Numbered from the stretch's first letter, positions 45,349-55,453 are shown. The stretch is 64,000 bases of DNA from Chryseobacterium sp. (GCA_031286615.1 JAITUA010000020.1:372001-436000); one strand, 5' to 3'. Numbers and translations: made by a program. Notes: generated by a model not told the origin, from the letters alone.

Positions 45349-48213
45349 ATGAAAAAAGTCTTATCTTCATTTGCGGTCATCTTTTTGATGTCAGCAAATA
45401 CTTTTGGACAGAATATCCCAGTGGATCCTTCTGTACGAATTGGTACCCTTTCCAACGGAATGAAGTACTACATTAAAAAAAACACGTTACCGGAAAAGAA
45501 AGTAGATTTCCGTCTGGCAATCAATGCCGGATCTATTCTTGAAGATGAAAATCAAAGAGGATTGGCTCACTTTATGGAGCACATGAACTTCAACGGAACC
45601 AAAAACTTTCCAGATAATAAATTAGTAGACTTTTTACAGTCTATCGGAGTGAAATTCGGACAGCACCTTAACGCTTACACCAGCTTTGATGAAACGGTTT
45701 ACATGCTTCCCGTGCCATTAGATAAACCAGGGAATCTGGATGCCGGACTGAAAGTAATGGAAGACTGGGCATTCAATGCAACCCTTTCTGATGAACAGAT
45801 CAATAAAGAAAGAGGAGTTGTATTGGAAGAGCTAAGATTGGGTCTTGGAGCTGATAAGAGAATGATGGATAAATATCTTCCGAAGTTTTTATATAAATCT
45901 CAATATGCAGACCGGCTTCCGATTGGTAAAAAAGAAGTGTTGGAAAATTTCAAACCTGATGTGATCAGAAAATTCCATCAGGATTGGTACAGACCGGATC
46001 TGATGGCCATCATTGTTGTTGGAGATATCAACGTGGATGAAATTGAAAAAAAGATCAAAGATAACTTCAGTAAATATAAAAACCCTTCAAAACCCAGAGA
46101 AAGAAAATCTTTCGATCTTCCGAACCACAAAGAAACTCTGGTAGCTATTGAAACAGATCCTGATGCTACCAATTCTATGGTACAGTTTATCATGAAAGAT
46201 GCTGATGCCTATAAACCGGATGTGACCGTAGAGCAGTATAATCAGAGTCTTGTGGAAAATCTTTCAACAACAATGCTGAACAACAGATTGAGAGAATTGA
46301 TCAACTCTACAAATCCACCTTTTACTTTCGGATCAGTATACCACGGAGGAACCTATGCAAGAAGCAAAGAAGCTTTCCAGGGATTTGCCATGGTAAAAGA
46401 AGGAAATCAGCTGAATGCACTGAAAGTTTTGTTGGAAGAGGTTGAAAGAGCAAAGAGATTTGGATTTACACAATCTGAACTTGACAGGGCGAAATCTCAG
46501 GTATTATCCAACCTTGAAAGATCTTATAACAACAGAGATAAGACAGAGAGTGACATGCTGGTAGGTGAGTATGTAAGAAACTTCCTGGAGCAGGAGCCAA
46601 TACCTGGAATTGCGTGGGAATATGAAGATACCAAGTCTTTCTTACCATCGGTTACCCTTGCACAGACCAATGAAATTATCAAGAAAATGGTGAAAGATGA
46701 CAGCAGGGTGATTGTGATTACAGGTCCTAAAAAAGATAATATTACCATGCCTACAGAAGCAATGGTTCTGAATACATTTGACGCTGTAAAAATGGCTGAT
46801 CTAAAGCCTTATGAAGAAAAGGCTACCATCAAAAATTTAGTAAAACCTTTCAAATCTGAAGGGAAAATTGCTAAAACTGAAACGGATGCCAAGCTGGGAA
46901 CAACAACCTGGACATTAAGCAACGGTGCTAAAGTCACTTTCAAGAAAACTGATTTTAAAGATGACGAAATTGTATTTACTGCAAGAAGCTTAGGAGGAAG
47001 TTCTCTTATTCCGGATGCAGATTACAATAAGACACAATTTGCTTTCTCTGCATTAACAGAAGCTGGAGTAGGCGGATTCTCAAAAGCAGATCTTACCAAT
47101 TATCTTGCCGGTAAGCAGGTGAATGTAAATCCTATGGTAACCTCTCTTTTTGAAGGAGTTTCCGGAAGAACAACCCAAAAAGATTTAGGAACAGCCATGG
47201 AGCTTATGTATGCTTATTTTACAAATTTAAATTACAATCCGGCCTCCTTCAACGCATATAAAGAAAAGCAGTCTGCAATGCTGAATAACCTATTGTCTAA
47301 TCCTCAGGCTTATTTCTCTAACGAGCATGCTAAATTCATGAATCAGAAGAACCCTAGATTTATTGGTGTATTCCCAATGGAAAAAGACTGGGCGAATACC
47401 GACTATAAAAAAGCATACGATATCTATAAAGATAAATTTGCCAATGCAGGAAACTTCCAGTTCTATTTTGTAGGAAATATTGACGAAACGAAGTTTAAAA
47501 ATGAGGTCCTTCAGTATATTGCAAGCCTACCATCATCAGGAAAAGCTACAATGTTTAAAGATACCGGATACAGAACAATGACCGGAGATTATACAAAAGT
47601 GTATAAAAAAGGAAAAGATCCTAAGAGCATGGTATCTATCTCATACAGTGGAGAAGCTCCGTACAACGAAAAAGAAGCTTTGGCATTATCTGCTCTTGGA
47701 GAAGTGGCTACCATAAAAGTTATCGAAAAACTGAGAGAAGACGAAAGCGGTATCTACGGTGGAGGCGCAAGAGGAGGTATGAACAAAATTCCTTACGGTA
47801 CTTACAGTTTTGGAATAAACTTCCCTTGTGGTCCGGAAAATGCAGATAAACTGACGAAGAGTGCTATTACTGAGCTTCAGAAGCTGATTGATAATGGGCC
47901 GGAGCAGAAAGATCTGGATAAGTATAAAGAAGGAGAATACAATGACAATAAAACAGAATTGAAAGACAATATGTTCTGGATGAATGCTATTGCTAAAAAC
48001 CAGTTAGACGGAAGTGATAAATATGATATTCTGAATTACCAGGATAAGGTGAAAGCGCTTACCGTAAAAGATCTTCAGGATGTTGCTAAAAAATATCTTA
48101 CAAAAGGTAGAATTGTAGCGACTTTGATGCCGGAAGACGGTTGGGAGAAAGCTAAAAAAGAGGAAACTAAAAAAGCAGAAGTTACTACTGTAAAAACAGG
48201 AGCTGCTAACTAG
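45349..48213 (+). CDS. M16 family zinc protease (insulinase type)
   Basis: 954 aa with a signal peptide ending FGQN. The inverted zinc motif HFMEH lies at residues 74-78 (His74, Glu77 and His78), with the distal Glu in GVVLEELRLG. Tandem M16 halves are present, the second lacking the motif. Periplasmic, probably degrading oligopeptides. Terminator at 48239. Confidence 0.93.
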   Translation: MKKVLSSFAVIFLMSANTFGQNIPVDPSVRIGTLSNGMKYYIKKNTLPEKKVDFRLAINAGSILEDENQRGLAHFMEHMNFNGTKNFPDNKLVDFLQSIGVKFGQHLNAYTSFDETVYMLPVPLDKPGNLDAGLKVMEDWAFNATLSDEQINKERGVVLEELRLGLGADKRMMDKYLPKFLYKSQYADRLPIGKKEVLENFKPDVIRKFHQDWYRPDLMAIIVVGDINVDEIEKKIKDNFSKYKNPSKPRERKSFDLPNHKETLVAIETDPDATNSMVQFIMKDADAYKPDVTVEQYNQSLVENLSTTMLNNRLRELINSTNPPFTFGSVYHGGTYARSKEAFQGFAMVKEGNQLNALKVLLEEVERAKRFGFTQSELDRAKSQVLSNLERSYNNRDKTESDMLVGEYVRNFLEQEPIPGIAWEYEDTKSFLPSVTLAQTNEIIKKMVKDDSRVIVITGPKKDNITMPTEAMVLNTFDAVKMADLKPYEEKATIKNLVKPFKSEGKIAKTETDAKLGTTTWTLSNGAKVTFKKTDFKDDEIVFTARSLGGSSLIPDADYNKTQFAFSALTEAGVGGFSKADLTNYLAGKQVNVNPMVTSLFEGVSGRTTQKDLGTAMELMYAYFTNLNYNPASFNAYKEKQSAMLNNLLSNPQAYFSNEHAKFMNQKNPRFIGVFPMEKDWANTDYKKAYDIYKDKFANAGNFQFYFVGNIDETKFKNEVLQYIASLPSSGKATMFKDTGYRTMTGDYTKVYKKGKDPKSMVSISYSGEAPYNEKEALALSALGEVATIKVIEKLREDESGIYGGGARGGMNKIPYGTYSFGINFPCGPENADKLTKSAITELQKLIDNGPEQKDLDKYKEGEYNDNKTELKDNMFWMNAIAKNQLDGSDKYDILNYQDKVKALTVKDLQDVAKKYLTKGRIVATLMPEDGWEKAKKEETKKAEVTTVKTGAAN

Positions 48214-48238
48214 TCATACTTTTTACTTACAATAAGAA

Positions 48239-48265
48239 AACCGCAGAGAAATCTGCGGTTTTTTG
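48239..48265. terminator. Terminator between convergent genes
   Basis: AACCGCAGA/TCTGCGGTT stem, loop GAAA, T run to the right. It ends the M16 gene and lies between it and the convergent DUF3109 gene. Confidence 0.88.
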
Positions 48266-48289
48266 TTATTAAATTCAAATCCTGATCGG

Positions 48290-48874
48290 TTAAGAACCAT
48301 ATTCTTTTTTCCATTCATCAGCAGCACCACTCAGAACATTGTAGAATTCTTCGCCATATTTTCTGATCAACGGAGTTTTTAAGAATTTATAAACAGGAAC
48401 CTGAAGTTCTTTTCCAAGCGTACACGCATCGCTGCATACATTCCATTCATGATAATTCAAAGCAGTGAATGCAGAATATTCTGTAACACGAATAGGGTAC
48501 AGGTGGCAGGAAATTGGCTTCTGCCAGTCTACAGCACCATCTTCATAGGCTTTTTCAATACCACATTTGGTAATTCCTTTTTCGTCGAATGTTACATAGG
48601 CACATTCGCGGTTTTCTACCATAGGAGTAACATACATTCCGTCGTGCGGATCAGTAGTCCATGTTCCCTGCTCTTCAAGGGCTTTGATGCCTTCCTGAGT
48701 AAGGTAAGGTTTTATTTTATCAAAAATACTGTCCAATATCTCAAGCTCGTTTTTATCCAACGGAGCCCCTACATCTCCTTCCACACAACATGCACCTTTA
48801 CATTTCGTAAGGTTGCAAACAAATTCTTCGGAAAAAATTTCCTCTGAAATCAATTTATCGTCTATCTGAATCAT
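48290..48874 (-). CDS. DUF3109 family protein, probable metal or Fe-S binding
   Basis: 194 aa. Conserved Cys are seen in CNLTKCKGACCVEGD, ECAYV, KCGIE, SCHLYPIR and NVCSDAC, the pattern of YkgJ/DUF3109-type cysteine-cluster proteins. Biochemical function is unknown. It is followed on the same strand by the pair DUF6427/small membrane protein region, a common arrangement in Flavobacteriales. Confidence 0.88.
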   Translation of the reverse strand: MIQIDDKLISEEIFSEEFVCNLTKCKGACCVEGDVGAPLDKNELEILDSIFDKIKPYLTQEGIKALEEQGTWTTDPHDGMYVTPMVENRECAYVTFDEKGITKCGIEKAYEDGAVDWQKPISCHLYPIRVTEYSAFTALNYHEWNVCSDACTLGKELQVPVYKFLKTPLIRKYGEEFYNVLSGAADEWKKEYGS

Positions 48875-48880
48875 AATTTT

Positions 48881-49786
48881 CTAAAATAAATCAAAAACTG
48901 TACCTGCCTTAAAGGTCAGTAAACTAATAATAATAAGCCATACACTGGCTTCACGCATCCAGTATTTAGGCAAAAATCTCATCATTCTGCTTAAGATAAT
49001 ACTTGAAGGAAATGCCAGAAGCAGCAGATATTCATAGCTCTTATTCATATACAGGATGATGGAAACAAGCTGTGCCACCGAAAAGACCAACAGGAAAGTA
49101 TATTTATACCTGCTTATCGGGCTTTTTTTATTATAATTTTTAAAATGGTCATATACCGCATAAATAAGCATCAGAATCACAGGAATCAGTGGCAGAAGCT
49201 CCGTATAATCCGTTACAGGCTTCATCTTTCCAAACGGGAAATAATCTATATTCCAGGAAGTAAACTGAACAAAATACATCACAGAAAAATAACTGAAGGT
49301 AATCAGAACAATTCCCAGCAGAAATCTGAAAAGGTTCAGTGCGATTTTAGCAGAGGTAGCAATCACGTGAATGATTACAAAAACAGCCATAGGCCACGTG
49401 GTAGGAAGGAAAATAAAGTTTAATGCCACAATAGATCCTACCAATACATATGACTTCTTTCTGATATCTTCATCCGCACTGGTCAGTAGAAGGATAAGAA
49501 AGGAGTTTGTAAGAAGCGAAACCGCAATTCCTATGTCCAGATTTCCGGGATACAGCCCGAAAATGAAAAAAGTATATAAAAATAATGGGAGATGGGTCTG
49601 ATAATTAAGGGCAATACTGTGAAAACAAAAATATCCCAAAGCAATTCCCAGAAAAGTTATTCCGGCAACAATGGCTTCGTAAGTGTTGAAATTCAGTATG
49701 TTAAATATTACGACTACTAAAAGAAGAAAACCAATATAAACAGGAATTGAAAAAATATTGCTTTCTTTTGAAAGTAATTTAAACAT
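48881..49786 (-). CDS. DUF6427 family membrane protein
   Basis: 301 aa with eight to ten hydrophobic segments, beginning FSIPVYIGFLLLVVVIFNIL. Conserved charged spots are few. It matches the flavobacterial DUF6427 layout, of unknown function. Divergent from the small membrane gene at 49829, and 6 nt upstream of the DUF3109 gene on the minus strand, so probably co-transcribed with it. Confidence 0.8.
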   Translation of the reverse strand: MFKLLSKESNIFSIPVYIGFLLLVVVIFNILNFNTYEAIVAGITFLGIALGYFCFHSIALNYQTHLPLFLYTFFIFGLYPGNLDIGIAVSLLTNSFLILLLTSADEDIRKKSYVLVGSIVALNFIFLPTTWPMAVFVIIHVIATSAKIALNLFRFLLGIVLITFSYFSVMYFVQFTSWNIDYFPFGKMKPVTDYTELLPLIPVILMLIYAVYDHFKNYNKKSPISRYKYTFLLVFSVAQLVSIILYMNKSYEYLLLLAFPSSIILSRMMRFLPKYWMREASVWLIIISLLTFKAGTVFDLF

Positions 49787-49828
49787 TTTTTATAAATTTG
49801 TACAAAGTTAATTTAAAAAAGGAAAATA

Positions 49829-50062
49829 ATGACGTCTTTCTTTCTATTCTTAAGTAAAGTTTTCAAATGGACTTTCGGTTTCTTTGATACTTTCGGTAAT
49901 GTTTTAAACTGGATCTTATTTGCAGTTTGCTGTGTATTATTTACTTACTGGTGCTATGTACTTGTAGTAACATTAGGTGGAGACAAAGACAAAGACTATT
50001 ATTCTCCAACGGAAGGTAAGCACCCTTACTACGATCCGAATATCTACAAAAAAGAAGGTTAA
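49829..50062 (+). CDS. Small membrane protein (DUF6341-like)
   Basis: 77 aa. One or two membrane helices (FGNVLNWILFAVCCVLFTYW), then a polar tail (GGDKDKDYYSPTEGKHPYYD). The gene is divergent from DUF6427, an arrangement I recall for DUF6341 family members. Function unknown. Confidence 0.75.
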   Translation: MTSFFLFLSKVFKWTFGFFDTFGNVLNWILFAVCCVLFTYWCYVLVVTLGGDKDKDYYSPTEGKHPYYDPNIYKKEG

Positions 50063-50083
50063 TTAATTGGTTATATAGTAAAA

Positions 50084-50118
50084 AACCGATCAGACAATAT
50101 GCTCTGATCGGTTTTTTT
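50084..50118. terminator. Bidirectional terminator
   Basis: The 11-bp stem AACCGATCAGA/TCTGATCGGTT has A-rich DNA to the left and a T run to the right, between the convergent genes at 49829 and 50147. Confidence 0.9.
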
Positions 50119-50146
50119 TATTACTAACGATTAAAATTTCTTTTTC

Positions 50147-50584
50147 TTAGTCGTGAATTGGAAGTACTAAAACAGGAATACTTGAACTTTTAGTAATTCC
50201 TTTGGTTAAGCTTCCCACGAATACATCATAAATTCCGCTTCTGCCATGTGATCCCATCACAATGTAGTCTGCATTTTTTTCCTTTGCATGTTCCAGAATA
50301 ATATCTTTGGCAAGCCCTTGTTTTAAAAGGTGTTCGCAATCGATATCATGAGCAATGATTCTCTGCTCAATTTTATTAAGCTGTACCAGCTCTTCTCTGA
50401 TTTCATTGGCCTCTACTTCAGGAAAATATTGAAATCCCATATCGCCAATGGCAAAGCCGATATCTGATGGCGCTACATGAATCAGGTAAATTCTGCCGTT
50501 AAGCTGTTTTGCAAATTTTATGGCACCGTCTACCAATTGGTCTGTCTTGTCCCCAAAATCTACGGGTACTACAATATTTATCAT
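50147..50584 (-). CDS. Universal stress protein (UspA family)
   Basis: 145 aa, cytoplasmic. It begins INIVVPVDFGDKTDQLVDGA and has the nucleotide-binding pattern near the C-terminus, VMGSHGRSGIYDVFVGSLTK, which fits ATP-binding USPs (G-2x-G-9x-GS). Stress role inferred from the family. Confidence 0.92.
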   Translation of the reverse strand: MINIVVPVDFGDKTDQLVDGAIKFAKQLNGRIYLIHVAPSDIGFAIGDMGFQYFPEVEANEIREELVQLNKIEQRIIAHDIDCEHLLKQGLAKDIILEHAKEKNADYIVMGSHGRSGIYDVFVGSLTKGITKSSSIPVLVLPIHD

Positions 50585-50643
50585 AACCTCTAATTTTGAT
50601 ACCTAAAGTTAAGGAAAATTTGTCAGACTCTCGTATTAAATAC

Positions 50644-51249
50644 TTATAATATTCGAATATCAAGGATTTTTTCCTCTTCAAGATAAGCTTCAAGAATATC
50701 ATTTTCATCTACTTTTCCAACTCCTTTTGGAGTTCCAGTGAAGATAAGATCACCTACTCTTAACGTAAAATACTGAGAAGCGAAGGCAATGATATCATCA
50801 AAATTGAACATCATATCTTTTGTATTGCCATCTTGTACCTTCTCTTTATTCTTTAATAATGAAAATTGAAGGCTGTCAAGACTGAAACTGTCTTTTTTAA
50901 AGAAACTGCTTACCACAGCAGAACCGTCAAAACCTTTGGCAAGCTCCCATGGAAGTCCTTTTGATTTTAACTCGCTCTGAAGATCTCTGGCTGTGAAATC
51001 TATTCCCAGACCTATTTCTTCATAATGTTTATTAGCCGCTTCTTTCTGAATATATTTTCCTCCCTTGGAAATTTTTAATACTACTTCAAGCTCGTAGTGA
51101 ATATCATTTGAGAATTCAGGAATATAAAAATCATTTCCTTTCAGAACCGCTGTATCCGGTTTCATAAAAATAACGGGATTTTCAGGAATTTCATTACCTA
51201 ATTCTTTCGCGTGTTCACTGTAGTTTCTTCCTATGCAGATTATTTTCAT
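50644..51249 (-). CDS. Fumarylacetoacetate hydrolase family protein
   Basis: 201 aa. ICIGRNYSEHAKELGN, metal-site residues in HYELEVVL, and GIDFTARDLQ with GTPKGVG form the FAH C-terminal catalytic domain. Related enzymes hydrolyse acylpyruvates or decarboxylate oxaloacetate; the substrate here is unknown. No aromatic catabolism genes are close by. Confidence 0.9.
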   Translation of the reverse strand: MKIICIGRNYSEHAKELGNEIPENPVIFMKPDTAVLKGNDFYIPEFSNDIHYELEVVLKISKGGKYIQKEAANKHYEEIGLGIDFTARDLQSELKSKGLPWELAKGFDGSAVVSSFFKKDSFSLDSLQFSLLKNKEKVQDGNTKDMMFNFDDIIAFASQYFTLRVGDLIFTGTPKGVGKVDENDILEAYLEEEKILDIRIL

Positions 51250-51331
51250 AACTCTTTTATTTTATTTTTTTGACTTCGTCATTGCGAGGGACGAAGCAAT
51301 CTTTTTAAATGATGAAGATTATTATTTCCTA

Positions 51332-51733
51332 TTAATTATGAGAGAACTCATTTCCGCAATAATAACATTTAAATTTATGACTCGTCAGAAAAGAAATTCC
51401 AAAGAAGCTGGTGGCGCTGTCATCTCTGTAAATATGATTGGAACCGCATTTCGGACAGACAAAATCAAACTCAGGATCTTCAATGGTGTGTTCTACTTCC
51501 AGCGAATACTGTTCATTGTCCTTATAATCCTGCAATACCTGCTTGGCCTTTTCCAGATCTTCTTCAAAAACCTGAAGTTGTATTCCGCCTACCGCTTGTG
51601 ACAAAAGCCAATCCGACTGGATAAGCTGTTCATTCGCAATGAAGCTGTTGATATCGTTTTCAGCCAATATCTGTTTGTCCCTGTTAGCTTCAAGGGCAGT
51701 TTCATAAAATTTAAAACGAACCAGATCAGACAT
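51332..51733 (-). CDS. DUF2007 domain protein with C-terminal zinc ribbon
   Basis: 133 aa. The N-terminal part (about 1-70) is a signal-transducing-type DUF2007 fold (EANRDKQILAENDINSFIAN). The C-terminus has CPKCGSNHIYRDD and CYYCGNEF, a four-Cys zinc ribbon. Function unknown. The stop of the exonuclease gene lies 2 nt upstream of its start, so the two are one unit. Confidence 0.85.
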   Translation of the reverse strand: MSDLVRFKFYETALEANRDKQILAENDINSFIANEQLIQSDWLLSQAVGGIQLQVFEEDLEKAKQVLQDYKDNEQYSLEVEHTIEDPEFDFVCPKCGSNHIYRDDSATSFFGISFLTSHKFKCYYCGNEFSHN

Positions 51734-51735
51734 AT

Positions 51736-52509
51736 TTAAAATCTGCTTGAGAGTTGAATTTTTGTAAAAACTTTCTTCGTATACAACGGAAAATCAGCAT
51801 TCTGAAGCCATCCGAAATATCCTAAATCTTTTTGGAATACCGCTTTCACGCCTTGTCCTTTATATTTTCCAAAGTTGAAAACTTCTTCCATTTTTTCGTT
51901 ATATCCGATAAATCCGGCAAGATCTGCATTCTTATTGTGGAATGTAAACTCGCTTAGCGGAGCTATTTCATTCGGAATATCATCGTATTTTCCTACTTGT
52001 GCATCCAGAACTTCAAAGGTTGCCATGACATCAGCCTCTGCAGAATGGGCATTTTCTAATGTTTTACCACAGTAAAACTGGTATGCAGCGCCTAGATTTC
52101 TAGGTTCTTTTTTATGGAAAATAGTCTGTGCATCTACCAATCTGAATTTACTCAGATCAAAATCCATTCCTACTCTTAAAAGCTCTTCAGCCAAAAGCGG
52201 AACATCAAATCTATTGGAATTAAATCCTCCCAGGTCACTTCCGGTAATCATTTCCATAATTTTAGAAGCAATATCTCTGAAGGTAGGTGCATCCTTTACA
52301 TCTTCATCATAAATACCATGGATCTCACTGCTTTCTTTAGGAATAAGCATTTCCGGGTTTACACGCCATGTTTTGCTCTCTCTGGAGGCATCAGGATTTA
52401 CTTTTAAGATACAGATTTCAACAATTCTGTCTTTTCCGATGTTGGTTCCTGTGGTTTCAAGGTCAAAAATACAAAGTGGTTTATGGAGTTTTAAATTCAT
52501 GTTGATCAT
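51736..52509 (-). CDS. DEDD 3'-5' exonuclease (DnaQ-like)
   Basis: 257 aa. ExoI motif FDLETTGTNIGKDRIVE, ExoII in GGFNSNRFDVPLLAEEL, ExoIII HSAEADVMATFEVL (the DEDDh pattern) are all present. The extra C-terminal 70 residues end KIQLSSRF. Likely a nucleic-acid repair or proofreading-type exonuclease; not the polymerase epsilon subunit by context. Confidence 0.92.
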   Translation of the reverse strand: MINMNLKLHKPLCIFDLETTGTNIGKDRIVEICILKVNPDASRESKTWRVNPEMLIPKESSEIHGIYDEDVKDAPTFRDIASKIMEMITGSDLGGFNSNRFDVPLLAEELLRVGMDFDLSKFRLVDAQTIFHKKEPRNLGAAYQFYCGKTLENAHSAEADVMATFEVLDAQVGKYDDIPNEIAPLSEFTFHNKNADLAGFIGYNEKMEEVFNFGKYKGQGVKAVFQKDLGYFGWLQNADFPLYTKKVFTKIQLSSRF

Positions 52510-52575
52510 TAATAATTTGAAAATGTGTTTTACTTAAAATAAGGTGATAAAAACCTTATGTAAATTCTTTAATTT

Positions 52576-53295
52576 CTATTTTAACTGTCCCTGAAAAACA
52601 AGAGACACCAATATATAATAAATAACAAGCATCGGAATTCCTACCACCTGAAATAGGGCAAGAATAGCAATACCTCCTACTAGTAATACGACTTTAGGAT
52701 AATTGTCTTTTAATTGTTTTGATTTGAATTTCATCGCCATCATCTTAATCGGGCTGATAAGAAGCCATGACGTAAGAAGAGTCAGTAAGATCAGCAGAAG
52801 TTCATTATCGAACAAAAAGCTAAAAGTTCCGGTTTCTTTGAACGCATAATAGAGACCAAACAGTAAAACAGTATTGGTAGGCGTATTCAATCCTTTGAAA
52901 TAATAACGCTGCTCTTCATCAAGGTTGAAAATGGCAAGTCTCAGGCAGGAAAATACGGTAACGATCAATCCGAGATATTTGATTTCAAACGGAAAGTGAA
53001 TCCCAAGAAGCTCAGCACCAAACGGTTCAAGAGCTTTATACATGGTAAGTCCCGGAATTACTCCAAAGCTTACCATATCCGCAAGAGAATCCAGCTGAAG
53101 CCCCAGATTGGAGTTTGATTTTACAGCTCTGGCTACAAAGCCGTCGAAAAAATCGAAAATAGAAGAGAGAATAAGACAGATCGCAGTCGTCTGATAATCT
53201 CCTAAAATTAGATGTATTGCTCCTACACAGCCTGCAAATAAGTTAGCCAGGGTTAAGGCATTGGCCAGATTATTCTTTATAAAATCCATAACCAC
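52576..53295 (-). CDS. pssA: CDP-diacylglycerol-serine O-phosphatidyltransferase
   Basis: 239-aa membrane enzyme making phosphatidylserine. The CDP-alcohol transferase signature DG-x2-AR-x8-G-x3-D-x3-D is seen in FFDGFVARAVKSNSNLGLQL plus DSLAD. About six to eight membrane helices are present. Its closest alternative would be another CDP-alcohol transferase; length and the N-terminal ANALTLANLFAGC fit PssA type II. Transcribed alone, leftward. Confidence 0.9.
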   Translation of the reverse strand: MVMDFIKNNLANALTLANLFAGCVGAIHLILGDYQTTAICLILSSIFDFFDGFVARAVKSNSNLGLQLDSLADMVSFGVIPGLTMYKALEPFGAELLGIHFPFEIKYLGLIVTVFSCLRLAIFNLDEEQRYYFKGLNTPTNTVLLFGLYYAFKETGTFSFLFDNELLLILLTLLTSWLLISPIKMMAMKFKSKQLKDNYPKVVLLVGGIAILALFQVVGIPMLVIYYILVSLVFQGQLK

Positions 53296-53366
53296 AAAAT
53301 TACAGTTTTTAAAAATTCTAACTCAAAATAATCTGCACTAAAAAATGCATTAAAGTGTTTTTGATG

Positions 53367-53374
53367 TAAATTTG
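53367..53374 (+). promoter_or_regulatory. -7 box TAAATTTG next to the LtaS-like start codon
   Basis: Perfect TAnnTTTG ending 5 nt before the ATG at 53379. Transcription would start at or next to the start codon, so the mRNA may be leaderless. No good -33 TTG is visible. Confidence 0.4.
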
Positions 53375-53378
53375 CCCC

Positions 53379-55307
53379 ATGAAATTTTTAAAAGGATTTA
53401 GAAGACAGGAAGTTCTGGCATTAGTTTACAGGATTTTTTTAGCCTATTTTTTTTATCAGATTGCCAGACTTTTATTCTGGTATTTTAATAAAGATCTGAT
53501 TAAAGTTGACTCTGTTTCAGAATATATAAAGCTGGCCTTTCATGGTACGGCTTTCGATACCACTGCTATTTTATATGTCAATGCATTGTTTATACTCCTT
53601 AGCTTATTGCCTTTGGTGATTAATACAAAAAGGGTCTTTCAGAAAGTTCTTTTCTGGCTGTATTTTATCACGAACGGGATTGCTTATGCAATGAATTTCG
53701 GGGATTTTATTTACTATAAATTTGCACAGGCAAGACTAACCTCTGCAGTATTTCAGGTAGCTGAACATGAATCCAATGTTTCCCAAACGCTGATGATCTC
53801 TGTGGGAGAGCATCCTTTTGTGTTGATTTGGTTTATTGTTTTAATGGGATTCTGGGTTTTCCTTTACAAAAGAGTAAAAGTGGAAGAAGTGAAGCCTTTG
53901 AAATTACTTCCTTATTTTATTACTTCCATTGTTACGCTATGCATCACTGCGGTATTGGTTGTAGGAGGAATAAGAGGAGATTTCAAACACAGTACAAGAC
54001 CAATTAATATGGTAGATGCTACCCGTTTTGTAACCAATCCACTGCAGGGAAATATAGTGCTCAACAGTACATTCTCCTTTTTCAGAACTTTAAACACCAA
54101 TAATTTTAAGGAAGTTCATTTCGTAGATGAAAAATATATCGAAGAAAATGTACAGCCTTATAAAGTATATGACAGAAAAGTTGAAAACCGTCCGAATATC
54201 GTTATTTTCATTGTAGAATCTTTTGGAAGAGAATATTCCGGAGCGTTCAATAAAGATAAAAATATTAAAGATTACGTTTCTTACACCCCGTTTATGGATA
54301 GTCTGGCTGGCCAGAGTCTGATCTTCCCCAATACTTTTGCGAATGGAAGACAGTCAATTCATGGGATGAGCAGCGTATTGGCTGGAATTCCGAGCCTTAC
54401 GGATGCATTTACCGGGTCACCTTATTCCAATCAGAAAATTCAGTCTATTGTTTCAGTTTGTAATGATCTTGGATATGATACTTCTTTTTATCATGGAGCA
54501 CCAAATGGTTCCATGGGATTTCTTGGATTTGGAAATATTTTAGGATTTAAACATTATTTCGGAAAAACAGAATACAATCATGATGAAGACTTCGATGGAA
54601 TGTGGGCGATTTGGGATGAGCCTTTCCTTCAGTATTTCGCTAAAAATGTCGGGAAGAAGCAACCTTTTATGACTACTGTGTTTACCGCATCATCACATCA
54701 CCCTTTTAAAATACCTGAAAAATATAACGGCAAATTTAAAAAAGGAAAGATTGAAATCCATGAGCCGATGCAGTATACGGATTATGCCATTAAACAATAT
54801 TTTGAAACCGCTAAAAAGCAGCCTTGGTACAACAATACCATCTTTGTTTTCACGGGAGATCATACCAATCAGGTATATTATCCGGAATACGAAAGAGCGA
54901 TGAACCGTTATGCCGTTCCATTGGTTTTCTATTCTCCGAATCCTGCCTATCAGCTGAAAGGTGTAAATCAGGAAATTGCACAGCAGGCAGACATATATCC
55001 TACATTGGCTGATCTTATTGGGTATAACAAACCTATCAGAAGCTGGGGAAGAAGTTTGGTAAGTGATAAAAAGTACCCTTTTATCGTTGTAAATTCAGAT
55101 GGAAGTACAGATCAGTTTATGATCGGAAATTATATTTATCGCTTTGACGGAAAAGAAATTATCGGTGTATATGATAAATCTGACCTGAGTCTTGAAAAAA
55201 ACATTATGAATGAAGTTAAAAATTCTGAAGTAGAAGCAGGAAAGAAAACGGCAAAAGCGTGGTATCAGGATTATATGGATAGAGTGATTAACAGGAAATT
55301 GTATTAA
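53379..55307 (+). CDS. LtaS-like sulfatase-family phosphoglycerol transferase
   Basis: 642-aa membrane protein. Five N-terminal membrane helices fill about 1-215. The extracytoplasmic sulfatase domain follows: VIFIVESFGREYSG, FANGRQSIHGMSS (probable nucleophile position), SSHHPFKIPEK and FTGDHTNQVYY. It belongs to the LTA synthase superfamily. Gram-negative members add phosphoglycerol or phosphoethanolamine groups to envelope glycans or lipids; the acceptor here is unknown. Confidence 0.9.
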   Translation: MKFLKGFRRQEVLALVYRIFLAYFFYQIARLLFWYFNKDLIKVDSVSEYIKLAFHGTAFDTTAILYVNALFILLSLLPLVINTKRVFQKVLFWLYFITNGIAYAMNFGDFIYYKFAQARLTSAVFQVAEHESNVSQTLMISVGEHPFVLIWFIVLMGFWVFLYKRVKVEEVKPLKLLPYFITSIVTLCITAVLVVGGIRGDFKHSTRPINMVDATRFVTNPLQGNIVLNSTFSFFRTLNTNNFKEVHFVDEKYIEENVQPYKVYDRKVENRPNIVIFIVESFGREYSGAFNKDKNIKDYVSYTPFMDSLAGQSLIFPNTFANGRQSIHGMSSVLAGIPSLTDAFTGSPYSNQKIQSIVSVCNDLGYDTSFYHGAPNGSMGFLGFGNILGFKHYFGKTEYNHDEDFDGMWAIWDEPFLQYFAKNVGKKQPFMTTVFTASSHHPFKIPEKYNGKFKKGKIEIHEPMQYTDYAIKQYFETAKKQPWYNNTIFVFTGDHTNQVYYPEYERAMNRYAVPLVFYSPNPAYQLKGVNQEIAQQADIYPTLADLIGYNKPIRSWGRSLVSDKKYPFIVVNSDGSTDQFMIGNYIYRFDGKEIIGVYDKSDLSLEKNIMNEVKNSEVEAGKKTAKAWYQDYMDRVINRKLY

Positions 55308-55453
55308 AAACTGTTAGCCGAGAATTAGCTTTTCTGTTTTTCTTTAGCTCTTTATGCTTTGTATAATAAAAGTTTTTGTTCGTTGAAAATTAATTTATAT
55401 TTTTATCAATACGTAGATAAGAATATTGTATAAAAATTAAAACTATAAGAAAT

